Positions 10,682-22,170 are shown, numbered from the stretch's first letter. The stretch is 64,000 bases of DNA from Diploscapter coronatus (GCA_964036155.1 OZ038422.1:49623201-49687200), one strand, 5' to 3'. Numbers and translations are program-made. The notes: a model not told the origin generated them from the sequence alone.

Positions 10682-12145
10682 CATGTGCTGGATGCACTCC
10701 TTTCTCAAATCCCCGCTCGCTTGCTCGTTCCCATGCAGAATGAGCGCTAAAATAAAATTAGCTTTTTAATGCAGCATTATTCAAAAATGCTTACAGACGG
10801 AATTGTAGAAACAATTGCCGTCTCCGGTCGCGTCGCCCCTCCTCGCGTTGAGCGCCGCTAGCATGGCGTCTTGACGGGCACGGAGTTCGCGAGGGGACAA
10901 TGCAATCGCCTGTCGTCTTACCTAGATTTGAGAGATTTTGCATCAGATAATTGATTCATTGAACTATGTGAACTTACGCGGTCTTGTATTTCGATATTGT
11001 TCACGCCGATGTAGCCGTCGACTGTGATTTTCTTCACAATTGACAGATCGCTATAGGGAATGCCGCCGATCGCCTCATCATTGGCGTAAACCTAAAACAA
11101 TTCTTGTTCTTATACGTCCTAATTGTCTCATTTGTTTATTATTTTATATAAGCTATCAAACCTTGAACCAATTCCCCCTGACATCGATGAAGATCTTGAT
11201 CTGGTCGCTCTGATCGCCTTTGTTGTACTTGACGTTCTCCACTTTTTCCTCTATCGGCTTTCCTTCGTTGACCTTACTGGCCTTAACTGTGATGGTGTCA
11301 CTAAAATGGATCCATGTTGCTCATAAATAAAAGTTCTTTGATCTTACTCTTCAAATGTACAAATTATTTGTAGGGGAATGGTGGAAGCAGGCTTTTGGCA
11401 TTCCCTTCTCATCGGCTTTCTCTTCGGCCAATAGCTCGAGCTTGAAGCTATAAATATTACTCAGGTTAGAGGTTTTGAAATGTTACAAAATACCTTCGGC
11501 CATACGAATTATTAGGAATTCGTCCTTTAAAAACGATGCTATTTTCCTTGTTCAAAGTTCTATCGAGGGTTTGAACGAATTTGGTCGCCGAATTCATATC
11601 CTCGCCGAAATTGATCAGATTCGTCATTGATCCTCGGGAGGTAGCTTGGTGTGGTTGTTCCTAAATCGTAAATGTTATGCATATTTCATATTTTGTGTGG
11701 ATAATTCATCCAGAGACCAGAGATTCGTATTACCATAGTACCAAAGCGCATTTTCCACTATTAGCACTCAAGAAAACTGACGAAAATCTCAACTTGGAAA
11801 TCCGAATGCTAATTTTGACTTTTGGCATTTTTAGCTGATATTTTTAACCACTTACGGTTTCCATTTCGTCGTCGGAATAATAGTTAGCGGAAGGATTTGC
11901 AGTTCTCGAAATTGAACGAGACTAAAACCGATTCATTTAGATTATCCCAGCCCATAATGTCCCACACATAAAATTAGAGTACAGTAATAGAAATGGCAAA
12001 TGTTTGTTTTCAGAAAGAAAATCTGTGTGTTACATATCTCTTAACTTGAAATTTTCTATAACATACCGACAACTGCAGGTCTTCCTTCTCCCACTCAGGC
12101 TGTTCTTCGGGTCGCAAGATTTTGGGAGTGGGGGTTCCGGGTCTG
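10682..12145 (-). CDS. OTU-domain cysteine-protease-like protein (ends unresolved)
   Basis: Eight minus-strand exons join with perfect phase: 12067-12145, 11856-11921, 11494-11660, 11361-11447, 11162-11300, 10978-11091, 10795-10921 and 10682-10746. The first part is a low-complexity linker (RPGTPTPKILRPEEQPEWEK, SRSISRTANP). A middle segment of about 110 residues contains VKYNKGDQSDQIKIFIDVRG and VYANDEAIGGIPYSDLSIVK. The end has ATGDGNCFYNSVSLILHGN, then LRKECIQHM, which fits the catalytic Asp/Cys box and following helix of OTU deubiquitinases. The catalytic His region is not found before the repeated terminal module at 10,300-10,500, so the peptidase domain looks truncated. The upstream exon is lost in the duplicated module 12,146-13,120. 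The OTU assignment is motif-based and fairly confident; activity is doubtful. Confidence 0.65.
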
Positions 12146-13120
12146 CTGAATAATACTCAGAATTATTACAACTTTAGTAAATTTACAAAGGATCCCAAAC
12201 AACTTCTTGTCGAAGATATAAACCTAACAATTATACTGTAAAGGACTAGAAAAGCGATGATTTTGAAAAAATAAAGAAAAACTCACCTTTTTAAATTTCC
12301 AAAATTTTTATGTCTCCATTGGGATCCAAAGGTCTAGGTTTCGAAAATGTCCAATTTAAACGGACATTATTTGAGATACGATATCTGAAAATTCAAATTT
12401 ATAGGCTGAAAACCGATTTGAGGAATAAAAATGGATGAAATGGCTTGCTCTGGAGATGTTTAGAGGAAATGGTTAGAAAATGGAAGAGTCAGAGAAATAA
12501 TGATCGCTCACAATATAGAAAAACAAAAACATTCAAAAGGCAAAAAGTAACGCAGCTGGGCGATGTCTGAAAAGGCAAGATTTGAAATAGAGCAATGAAT
12601 CATCAATGCTTTCGAGAATCTGAAATTCAAGTAGAATTTCGTACTTTCGAAAAATTGGAGAAGAATCAATGAAGAAGCAACTTTGTCTTACATTGATTTT
12701 ACTGTAAGAAAGGGGATAATGGCTGATGGAAAAGTGGCCGTATTGCACGATTTTAATGTGAGAGAATGACAAAGATCAACAGTTTCCGAGCAAAGGGATA
12801 AGCAAGTGGCAAAAGTGCACTTTTTATCTGGCGAAGAAAGGCCGGGTCAGCGAAGTAATGCGAGAAGGGGTGCAGAATGAATACAATAACAACGTGTTTC
12901 TGGTGCAAATGCCACAGTTTTGCGATAAGATTTGTAAGTCGACGAAAGGGATTGAGAAGGGGAGATGCAAATGCTTGCCAAACAAAATCGTAGAAAATTC
13001 AAATTCAACAGATGAATGAGTTTGGAAACTCAGAAGTAAAATTAGAGATTCTTCGTAGTTTTATCTGAAAGATAAGTAAGTGCGAAGATGGAAATGTTAG
13101 AGCATGCATGGTTATGAAAA
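12146..13120. repeat. 0.9 kb duplicated module, copy 2
   Basis: Near-identical to 4,745-5,720, again abutting a minus-strand exon (12067-12145). Differences cluster at 12,720-12,830 (several small indels), which break the plus-strand frame that is open in copy 1. The last 300 bases are essentially unchanged. Confidence 0.75.
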
Positions 13121-13330
13121 TTTCTTTCATTAATTTTTGAACTTCATTTATCAATTAAATACATGATTTATTGTTTATTTCAAAGATAATTTCGAAAAAA
13201 TTTTGAGATTGTCATAGATTAATTGTTGTCGTCGTTCAGTTATCCCTTGCAGGATATCCAGAAAGTACCACGAGGAGGTAGACGCACATCACTTCCCGCC
13301 ACACAATAACACACACGTACACCTGAAAAT
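13050..13330 (-). repeat. Repeated 3' terminal exon module, copy 3
   Basis: Third copy of the module at 2570-2840 and 10,300-10,500: acceptor TTTTCAG near 13,323-13,329, a GT-rich start, an open stretch to a stop near 13,238 and a minus-strand poly(A) signal region. A possible exon at 13,562-13,612 (MPAKESHLGFIVEPEP...) lies just upstream, so a very short or remnant gene may end here. Confidence 0.45.
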
Positions 13331-13561
13331 TCATTTGTTAAAGTTAATATCAAAAATGACTGATAGTAGCGTGTGTCAAATTTTGTTCGCTCTAAGACGG
13401 GCATTCTCAGCATAAGAACTGCCTATCCGCACTGATAGTTGCCGATGTCCGCATTTTTTTGCCGATTGGCATGTCTACCCATGCCGACAAGCAGTTTTTA
13501 CGTTGAGCGAAGGGGGAGTTTAGTAGGGCCCTGGTCTTAAGTAAGTCGGGATAAATTTACC

Positions 13562-13612
13562 TAGACGCAATGGCTCAGGTTCGACTATGAAACCCAGATG
13601 GCTCTCCTTGGC
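13562..13612 (-). CDS. Possible short first exon of a remnant gene
   Basis: On the minus strand an acceptor-like TTCAACAG precedes CTCCGTCG and ATG; the frame reads MPAKESHLGFIVEPEPLRL and ends at a GTAAAT donor. The composition is protein-like and it lies directly upstream of the third terminal-exon module. No homology was recognised. It could be the first exon of a truncated paralogue of the OTU/USP-type genes. Confidence 0.3.
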
Positions 13613-13639
13613 GGGCATCGACGGAGCACTGTTGAATTA

Positions 13640-14427
13640 GCCTTCTTTTGAAGAGGGGTTATTGGTAATGATTGACTCAACGACGATTCATCTAATTTTA
13701 AATTTCAGCTAATTCAACGACGAATTCAAATTGCTCAAATAATTTTCCTTTTATTATTCTTTTAATGCAAATCAGGGATGTTTGTGGTGCGAAACAAATC
13801 GCACCGCGAGGATCCCTGCCGTTCACAACGTAATTAGAGTAAAAACGTTTTCGCATATCGTGTCGCAGCGCAAAAATCTCTGATTCATGTTAATGATACC
13901 ATATTAAATGCTTCTTCGATTCTTACCAAAAATTTGTGAATGTGTCATTTCAAATTAAATAGTGAAAGTTTTTATTTGGCAAGTATGAAAAATTTAGTAA
14001 TACATCAGATCTATAAAATAGTTAGCTGAAGTAAGCAGAGCGTCGTCGCATGTTTAGAAAGTAGATTGAAAATTTGATTAATAATTTTCTTTTCACACTT
14101 ACTTTTAAAAGTGTTTATAAAACATTTAATAAGATTATGTTATTAACTTTAATTTTTAAAGTAGATGTTTCCAGACCAACACGTCGGGATAATTTGCGAC
14201 AGAACCAGCGAATTTCCAACTGAATTCAACCCCTTTGTGGATTTTTGAAATCCCTCCAACTTATAGTAATTCGACAAAAGAAGAACAAGCCAAATAGATC
14301 ACTTCATCGTGAAGATCAACTTTTCTCAATAGCATAATTTTTATGTAAAAATTAATGTATTCTAATTTTTCAAATGAGTTTATTTGCGTTTCATCTTATT
14401 GTTTCATTCATTCACGTTAGTTTCTCC
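13640..14427. other. Intergenic, no gene recognised
   Basis: AT-rich spacer. It contains a short hairpin-like element around 13,775-13,830 (GGTGCG...CGCACC) and, near 14,379, the minus-strand AATAAA that likely ends the gene at 14,428-17,205. Confidence 0.5.
14379..14384 (-). terminator. Poly(A) signal AATAAA
   Basis: AATAAA on the minus strand about 45 bases after the stop codon of the gene ending at 14,428. Confidence 0.6.
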
Positions 14428-17205
14428 TCATTTTTTGATGATTTCGGCCACTTGCTTCTTGTTGAGAACTATGTAGGCGTGGATCATCGGCACTGACTGC
14501 AAATGTGACGTCATCAGTTTCAGAATTATAGTTGACACCATGATTCCGATTTATAAATGACGTCAAAAATGAAGAGGCGAAAATCAAAAGAACGCCATCA
14601 TAATTCCAACCTTCTCCTTCTTGACAGCGAACAGTCGCATCTCCCCATCAGCGGCGGTCAGCGTGCACAGCTTCCTGCCCGTAACACATTGCGTCATGGA
14701 GAAGGCGAGTTTGCGAACTGTCTCGTTTGGAGTGCTCGCATAAGCAGCACTTCCAGTCGTATTCAACCAATTGTTCAGGCTGTTGATCTCAGCTCCGCAG
14801 GCCTGTTCTGCAGCCTCCTTCATCTTGATCACTTCCAGCATTCGCTTGATGTGCTTCATCTCCCTGTCCATCTGCAATAGTTTATTTTATTAATTTTGTT
14901 AGACACCCAGAAGAATGATAGTCCTAAAAAATGAACTTTCTATTCGATAACTTTTTGGTAAATTAAAAACTATAATGTGCGCTTTCTCCACACCTTTTCT
15001 CGTTAGAGAGAGAGAGAGATAATATTCTAAATTTTCAAAAGTGATCAAATAAAAATGCCTACCTCTTCTTCCTCATCATTCAACTTCTCCTTTGTGTCTT
15101 TCTTCCTCTGCACAGTCTGCATCTGTGTTCTGTACTTGTTTACTGTGTCCATATTGACTGCGGGTGCGGATGTCTGACTGCTGCCCATTGCCTCGTCCAA
15201 TGTGCCGCTTGACTTCTCTAAATTAAACATACTGTAGTCTACAGTAACCGCTTATGCTAATCTAACCATTAATAAGAGTGGTAAGGAGAATTTCGTGCCT
15301 GTGTCTTATCTGTGGGCATCCTTGTTAGGGAATGTAGGGAAAATAAGAAATCAGGTAAATTATACAGGGGCTACTTTTTACAATTTTTATCAATAACTGA
15401 AAATTTACAAACCTCCATCCTTATGCTTCCACTTCAACTCGACAGTCCTCTGTTTGCATTGATAGGGCGATACGTTGCCTTTGATGGGCTCGAACACACT
15501 CATCTGGTTGTTTTTCTCCGCTTCTTTCACGGAGTAAATCTGCAACGTTTGTCTTTGTTTTCGAACTCAGAAAACAAAACGAACCTTTTCCTTATCTTTC
15601 TCCTTGTCTTTGGGCATAAATAGCTGCTGCTGCTGTTGTTGGTCTTTGGATTTGTCTCCGCCATTAGCATTCCCATTAGCAACAGCAGGTGATTGGCGCA
15701 GAAGCTTCTCCTCGATGCTCACAGTCGCCTTCTCCTTCGATTTCCTACCTAGTTTGCTCTGTTTCGAGAGCGGCGCAGAGATTTCCGCGCCTCCCGACAC
15801 GCCGCTGATTTTCGAGTTCTGCTTCTTTCTGAAAAGAATATGATTATTTCAAGAATAAGAGAATCTTTGAAAAGTCCATGATTTAATGGGCGTGATCTTT
15901 TCTAAAGAGGGAAAGAAATAAGCTTCGTACATAAAATCATGCAAACTGCATGAGGTGATTGCCAAAGTGAGCCTATGATCTTACGTGATTTTATCTCTGA
16001 GCGCCTCAGCGGAAGCCTTGAACCTCTTGCCGGACTTGTTGATGATCGACATTCTGCTGCCCGACTTGCTCTTGCTCTTGGACGCGTTCTTGCTCTTCGA
16101 GTTCGCGTGCATGTCTCGTTCCTTCGACCCACCAGCCTCTTGAGCTACCCTTCCATCAGAACACTTCGAATTGTTCATTTCACCAGCAGCACTACATGCG
16201 AAATAATGAAGATCAGCTTTTTCCTTGCGCAAATTTTAAAAATATATGTTAATTTTTACAAAAAAATTTTTATTAGATTCAGTGATTATGATGAGCATGA
16301 CAAGTCAATCTTGTACTTCAAATTAAATCAAGGGAGGTGAATAAATACATAGTTTTCACGAGTCCTGAGAAACCTGAACATCATCGTTTAATAGAGGCTT
16401 TAGAACATCGATAAAGTCGTGGATATCAAATACGGTGAATCCCATATGCTTTCCGTTGCAAGTTATGATGACGTTATAGCCCTCAGAATCGGCTCTTGCG
16501 TTTCTGAAAGCGTCCTTCGCCCACCAGCAGTCATTTTCGTTATCGATGCCCCAGGTTTTGGCCGATGAAGATTCACCCTGTTTCTCGCATTTGATCGAAG
16601 TGATCTTCTCGAAATCAATATGCACTGGCAAAGCAGAAGGATAGAAATAGTCCTTGATCGTCAGAAAACATTCAGTAATCTGAAATTAGCAAATTTTTAA
16701 AAGATTTATTTTCTGTACTTGATATCGTGCCCTAGAGCCCGTTCATACTTAGTTGCATTGAAACTCACTCGAAATAGCACGGGAACTCAAGAGAACACAA
16801 GAAATGATGTAGTCGCGCATTCTTCACTTCCTATGCTATTTCAAGCGAGTTGCAAGTTACATTGCAACAAAACCTAAACGGACCCTTCCCGCCAGACTTC
16901 GACGCTGAAAAGAGCACGCTTCAATGCAAAACGAATGCTTTCCCCTTTCTTCTTTCTTCCCAATGACAGTTGAAAAGGAGTGATAACATACATTTCTCAT
17001 TGAAGCACGCTCTTTCCAACGTCGAATTTTAGCGGCGAACACGTTAAAGTACCTTGATAAATGGGTCCTCGAATAAAATTGGTATGGAATTTGAGTCAGT
17101 ACTGGAAGAGATCGTAGGATCTTGGAATTTGATGTCCAACTCATCGGAAATCCTCACTTTCTTTTTGATTCCGATCGGAGCTTGGGGACTAAAGGCGACT
17201 TCCAT
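14428..17205 (-). CDS. Charged protein with PH-like N-terminal domain, unknown function
   Basis: Eight exons give a 511-residue protein with consistent phases: 17053-17205, 16360-16679, 15985-16191, 15585-15828, 15413-15539, 15063-15217, 14611-14871 and 14428-14496. The start ATG at 17,205 follows TTTTTGCAG by 12 bases, as for a trans-splice site. Residues about 50-155 contain IKDYFYPSALPVHIDFEKI, then KTWGIDNENDCWWAKDAFR and GFTVFDIHDFIDVLKP. This order (YYFP-type strand, W-G, W..DA.R) resembles small PH-fold domains of uncharacterised proteins; that is my inference. Next come a Ser/Lys-rich segment (SKSKNASKSKSKSGSR), a short Gln run, a Lys/Glu stretch and a C-terminal helical part (MKHIKRMLEVIKMKEAAEQA). 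The last 110 residues look folded. No function is assigned. Confidence 0.85.
16751..17038. repeat. Two neighbouring inverted repeats in intron 1
   Basis: The first pair is 16,751-16,779 against 16,833-16,868 (GAAATAGCA/TGCTATTTC core). The second is 16,897-16,928 against 16,999-17,031 (TTCGACG...AGAGCACGCTTCAATG and its imperfect inverse). Both are MITE-like fold-backs inside the first intron of the minus-strand gene. Confidence 0.5.
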
Positions 17206-18822
17206 CAAATTTAGAAACTCCTGCAAAAAGGAATAAATTAAAGAGAAGCAGGAATTTATAGCTAAATGAAGTGTTCAGAAAGCGAAATGCAAGTCTTCTA
17301 TCTCGTTGCGTAGAGACATTAGCCGGATTTATGCGGATTTAGATAGAGCTAATCTTCTCGTATCACACGTTATCACTTTATTCAAACATCTCCACCAAAG
17401 GAAGGGGGGATAATGCTTGCTGATTATGAATAAAAAGGGATCTCCCCATGCAGTCATGTGAAGGCAACAAAAATATTTTACCTCTTGCATCACAAAGAGC
17501 CATCGTCATCTCCAAAGGGAAATTAATATCTGCAGTCTCAAATCTGACTTTTCGTGCAAATTTGTGTGCGGGTTTCACAAGTAAGATTTTGCAAAAAAAA
17601 ATTGTATGAAAAATTCGAACCATTTAGAAATGACTTCCTATACTATTAACTGCCTAATAACCGCAACCGTCTGTAATAATGCCTAGGGAACATTTTCATC
17701 AGACGAAAATAAACTAGGGATAGATCAAATGAGTGAAACCAGTGTTATGATACCAGGTCGCATATTCCACACCCACTTTTTTTGCTTTTTCCTCACCCTC
17801 TTCTCCTACTCTCTCCTCAAAAAGTGGATGTGGAGTACAAAAGGCTGATTTATGAATCATAAATATACAGTCGTGATATTTGATACAGGTACAGATGTGA
17901 TTCAGATCGAGATACAGGTACGATCACGTCTTTTTGTCGGCTTAAATCGGAATTTTTCTTTAGTATACATTTTCCTTGGATATGGCATTAGACTGCCAAT
18001 AGTAAATGAGAAATGTTGTTTATTTTGGATTGCAGCTGCATAAATTCCTCTGTTCTACAATTCATCAAATACATTTTCCATCTTTGCCATGTTTTGTTGG
18101 AGTATCGATTATTCCTCCTTTTCCCCTTGGCAAGAGGCCGCCAAACCGCAATTTCCTTGGTCTCCCCTCACTTAATCTAACCTCATGCAGATGTTTGGGC
18201 CCAGAAAATATAGTCATCGATTTTTTCTAGACCTCAAAAATATAATATACCTGCCTTTCAAAAATGACATTTTTGTATGCTCCAAAGGTGTGATGAATTT
18301 CATACATAGACCTTCAGTGTCCGAAATCACATTCTCTTTGAATTTTCACCACTTCTCAGTTCTCAGTTCAGAATTTCTGTTTGTTTTCTCGCACTACTTT
18401 TCTTTTTATCTTTCCACCCTCTGCTCCCTTCTTCATTCATCCATTTGCCTCAGCTTTTGCCTGCTTTTCATGCTGCTTTCCTAACATTTTCATCTATCGA
18501 AAACGTTCAATTTTGCCAACTGATTGAAAATATTTTCAACTATCGGCCCCTATTTCCCTTCCTCGTCAATAAAATTTCTCGTAGTTTTATAGCCATTTTC
18601 TGAGGTTTGGCCGAAGGGAGAATTTGATGAAACATCGTTTTTCAGCCCTCCCGAGCAATCGATATGACGTGATAAGGACGGCTGAAATAGAATAAGTCTT
18701 TGTGACTGCATAATTTTATCGAAGTTTCACCAAAGTGAGTCTTTATAATTGGTACTTAGTGATATGTAATTATTCGAGTCTTAGGTTTGAAGATTGTAAA
18801 GTTTCAGTAGAAGCCTCAAAAA
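17206..18822. other. Intergenic spacer between divergent genes
   Basis: Upstream of both the minus-strand gene at 14,428-17,205 and the innexin. It contains an inverted repeat at about 17,765-17,837 (CCACACCCACTTTTT / AAAAAGTGGATGTGG) and pyrimidine-rich tracts around 18,340-18,470. Frames present (for example 17,378-17,623) do not connect in phase with either gene. Confidence 0.5.
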
Positions 18823-20925
18823 ATGGTGTTAGCTGCGGTATTGTCTATGCTTCGCTATGTGGCGGGGTCGGAGGATCGAGATTTCGTTGATCGCCTGCAT
18901 TCCTACTTCACCTGCAACATACTGATCGGTCTGGCCGTGCTAGTCAGTTTTAAGCAATTCGGAGGGAAACCGATCGAGTGCCTTGTGCCGGATATGTTCA
19001 GTTAGTTATTTATCCCCAATAACTCTATGGGGATTTCATATAATATATCCTAGGCGGAGCGTGGGAACAATACACAGAGAACTATTGCTGGAGCTCAGAA
19101 ACATATTATGTCCCGATTAGAGAGCACGTCGCCGGACTTGCCGACTCTGATAAGCGAAGCAGGAGGATATCATATTATCAGGCACATCACCATTCCTATC
19201 AATTTATAATTCATCGAAGTTCAGTGGGTTCCATTCTTCCTGCTACTTGAAGCTGCTTGCTTCCGATTGCCATCGTTTCTGTGGAAATACTTGGGCAGTC
19301 ACTCAGGAATTAAGATTCACGAGATTATCAAATTATCCTCGGACACGAATAACATCAAGCCCGAAATTAAAAGAGCCAATATCAAATCGCTATCCACACA
19401 TTTATTGGGAGCTTTACGCTTCCATCGCCGTCTTCATAAGAAGCAAATCCGGCCTCACAGGTTGATGAGGTTATTCAATCTGCCGTACTCTGCGTTCTTC
19501 GTCACTTCCATGTACATTTGCACTAAATTCTTTTATCTATCCAACGTCTGCCTGCAGCTGCTTTTGATGAATCGGTAATTCTCACTTCAGAATATAATAG
19601 GCTAGAGTATTTCTTAAGATTCCTTGAAACGAATGACTATTCGTGGTACGGCTTCGGGGCTATGGTAGATCTCGTCCAGGGGAAGACTTGGCAGCAAAGT
19701 GGAGTCTTCCCACGAGTCTCCCTGTGCGATATCGACATTCGCGTGATGGGCAACGTGCAACAGCACACTATTCAGTGCGTCCTGGTCATCAACATTTTCA
19801 ACGAGAAGATATTCATATTCCTCTGGTTCTGGTGAGTTCTAAATTACTGTAGGATAGTAATCAGTTAGCTTCAGGTATCTATTATTAGTGTTCTTTACCG
19901 CTGGCAGCTTTATCTATTGGCTCGTGATTGCACTAGTCCCATATCCAAATCGTCGCTTCCTATGCCGTCACTTAGAAATGTCGGATATCCCCTTTGACCC
20001 CGAAACTCAGGAGGATCAAGTTATACGGTTCATCGATAATTACCTGAAAAGTGACGGAATATTTGTCATTCGAATGGTTACACTGCAATCTGGGGTAGGA
20101 AAATGTAGCAGGACTTTTTAAGGAAACGCTTTTAGGTGATATTCGGCACAGATCTCGTGCAAGAGCTATGGAGGTCCGCTTACGGAGATACGGTTTTGAA
20201 GAGGAGCAATTCTAATCCGAATCTAAAGAGCGAAACCGTGCATCCACCACCTTCGCCCCCGTCTTCGAATTATCGCTACAATAAGCAGAACGAAAAGAAT
20301 GCGGACGAGTTGAGGATGAGAAAGGCACTAGGATTCAATATCAACAATTCGTTCACCACACAACATTTGCTGGAGAGATTGATACCTCCCGACAAGGAGT
20401 ATAAGACTCATGGATAGTAAGTCATTTAATTCGTGTGTTAAAAGTATAGAACTACGTTTTCAGTACTCCTCGACAAGCTATTTTGTTAGAAAATGCGGGA
20501 TCAGGCTCAGAATTGGCGCCTTTAGCCGCTCCAACTGAATCTGGACGTTCTACGCCAGCTGACGAGCATGTAATTTTCTTGCGTTATTTGGTTTCTGAAT
20601 TTTTAAGAAGTGCTTCTATCGTTTTCAGTGGTGAAATCGCCTGAAATGAGGTTTCCACAAAATTGTAAGCAAAGTGTCGTTTGGTGAAATGATAAATTTG
20701 ATAGGTTCACTAACACAAAATGATATCAATTTGTCCAGAGTCTTATAGAAACATGTTGTTTTGTACTTGTGGAGTGATAAATGCTAAGAATATTTCTTTT
20801 ACCATTGATAATTTTAGAAAATTCCACTTCTCCCGCCTCCGTTGAGCTATCAAATTCGGCCTCAAGCAACTTTCCGAGAGCTTCATCTTCCAGTTAACAA
20901 TTCGTCTAAAGCCACAGATTTGTGA
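18823..20925 (+). CDS. inx: Innexin (gap junction channel subunit)
   Basis: Eight exons: 18823-19000, 19054-19181, 19225-19574, 19619-19831, 19875-20094, 20136-20416, 20464-20569, 20818-20925, total 527 residues. The family signature [16 protein letters not shown] spans exons 2 and 3. Other marks are the N-terminal [28 protein letters not shown] with extracellular-loop cysteines, [17 protein letters not shown] and [27 protein letters not shown] and LVQELW. Four membrane spans give hexameric or octameric gap junction channels or hemichannels at the plasma membrane. The cytoplasmic tail is Ser/Pro/Asn-rich. Intron 2 (19182-19224) begins with GC instead of GT. The C-terminus is less sure: after DEH the chosen last exon reads [12 protein letters not shown]...; reading instead into a small exon at 20,629 stops at once. 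Confidence 0.93.
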
Positions 20926-22170
20926 CGACCTATTTTTTTTTCGCTTTCCGTGAATTTTTTTTTGTAGATATTTCCCTGAAAAGTGATTTCCGATGACAAG
21001 TGCCCTTATCTCACTTTGAACTGTGCAAGATTTGATGATTCTTCAAGTTTTATCCATTTTCTCTTGATCTCCCTGGTCACCGTGCAATCTCATATCAAGT
21101 CTCCTCTTTAACTATAAGTTATGGAGGCTTTTCTGCATAGTTTTTGTAACCTCGCATAATCTAAGCTCATTTGCATAACTCTATAGCTGTTTTCCGTTGG
21201 ATTCTGTTAATTTTCGCCCGGTTTGCTCAATATAAACGTATTTTTCGAAGGATTACTGTAACACTCTCTATGAGAAATTCACTGCAATTATTCTCATTCA
21301 TCGAAACGCACTGCGCGTATTTCGTCGACACTTGCCCAGCCATTTTGGGCACTTTCGAATTTACGATTTTCTCGGTCAAAAACTTTTGAGATCTCGGGGG
21401 GATTTATGCTTTTCCTTTAAGAATGCGTATTGATTTTGAGCCTCTGGGTTAGGGATAAATTATTGAAATGGATGTTTCCTCGGGAAATTGGGAAATCGAG
21501 AGGAACTAGGCGATTTTGATTTTTTGACTGAGCTCTGATGGAGGGCAGTGAGCGTTTTGTGGTGTGGCCTGGCCTGGCCTGCTGCTGGATTGAATTCTTG
21601 TTTACGGCCTATCAGAGTCGAGTTGAGGGTCTGCCTTTCTCATTCCTCTTTTTCATTCCCATTTCTCATTCCCCCTTCTCCTTGTCCGTTCCCGTTCTCT
21701 CTCTCCTGCCTGCCTTCCCGCTGGCCATCGATTGTCAGTTGTGTTTTTGCTTTGCTCTCCCCTCATCTTCAGTTATCTCCCCCGACCAATATTTTCTAAT
21801 TTTCATCCCGAAAACTTGATCTCCCAGCAAAAATCACGAAATTTTCAAAACTTCATCGATTTCCCCGATTCTTCACGTGAAAAGTTCCCTTTCCTTTCCG
21901 TTCTGTTTGTTTTTTGCTAGGAGAAATGATAAGCCAAGCCCCCCCTCCTCTGCATTCTTCTTTTAAAATGAAGAAAAACCTTCTCCAATCAAAATTTATG
22001 AAATCACTCCATTTTTCAAACAGGTTATTGTTTTTATCGCTAGAACAATTCTTGGTCACTTTGGTCGTAAAAATCTATTGATTTTGTTGTTTTTTGATAT
22101 TTCGGACTGATCGTTATCTTCGCTGATTACAGGTAGACAGTCAGTGTTTGTGTGGAAGCAGCTAGACAAG
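20926..22170. other. Intergenic, upstream of glycogen phosphorylase
   Basis: No supported gene. It contains a strongly pyrimidine-rich tract at about 21,630-21,780. GATTACAG at 22,125-22,132 just before the first coding exon could be an acceptor (cis or trans). Confidence 0.5.

Noticed and set aside
13375..13520. Possible structured RNA around GCCGATTGGCATG...CATGCCGACAA
   Set aside because: Short stems only; it fits no RNA family I know and is probably a small fold-back repeat.
17378..17623. Minus-strand frame MVRIFHTIFFCKILL... as a first exon of the PH-like gene
   Set aside because: Its donor phase does not match exon 17053-17205, which has its own ATG 12 bases after an acceptor-like site.
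21538..21920. Plus-strand frames of 60-93 codons upstream of phosphorylase
   Set aside because: Low-complexity translations of a pyrimidine-rich tract; no exon borders or homology.
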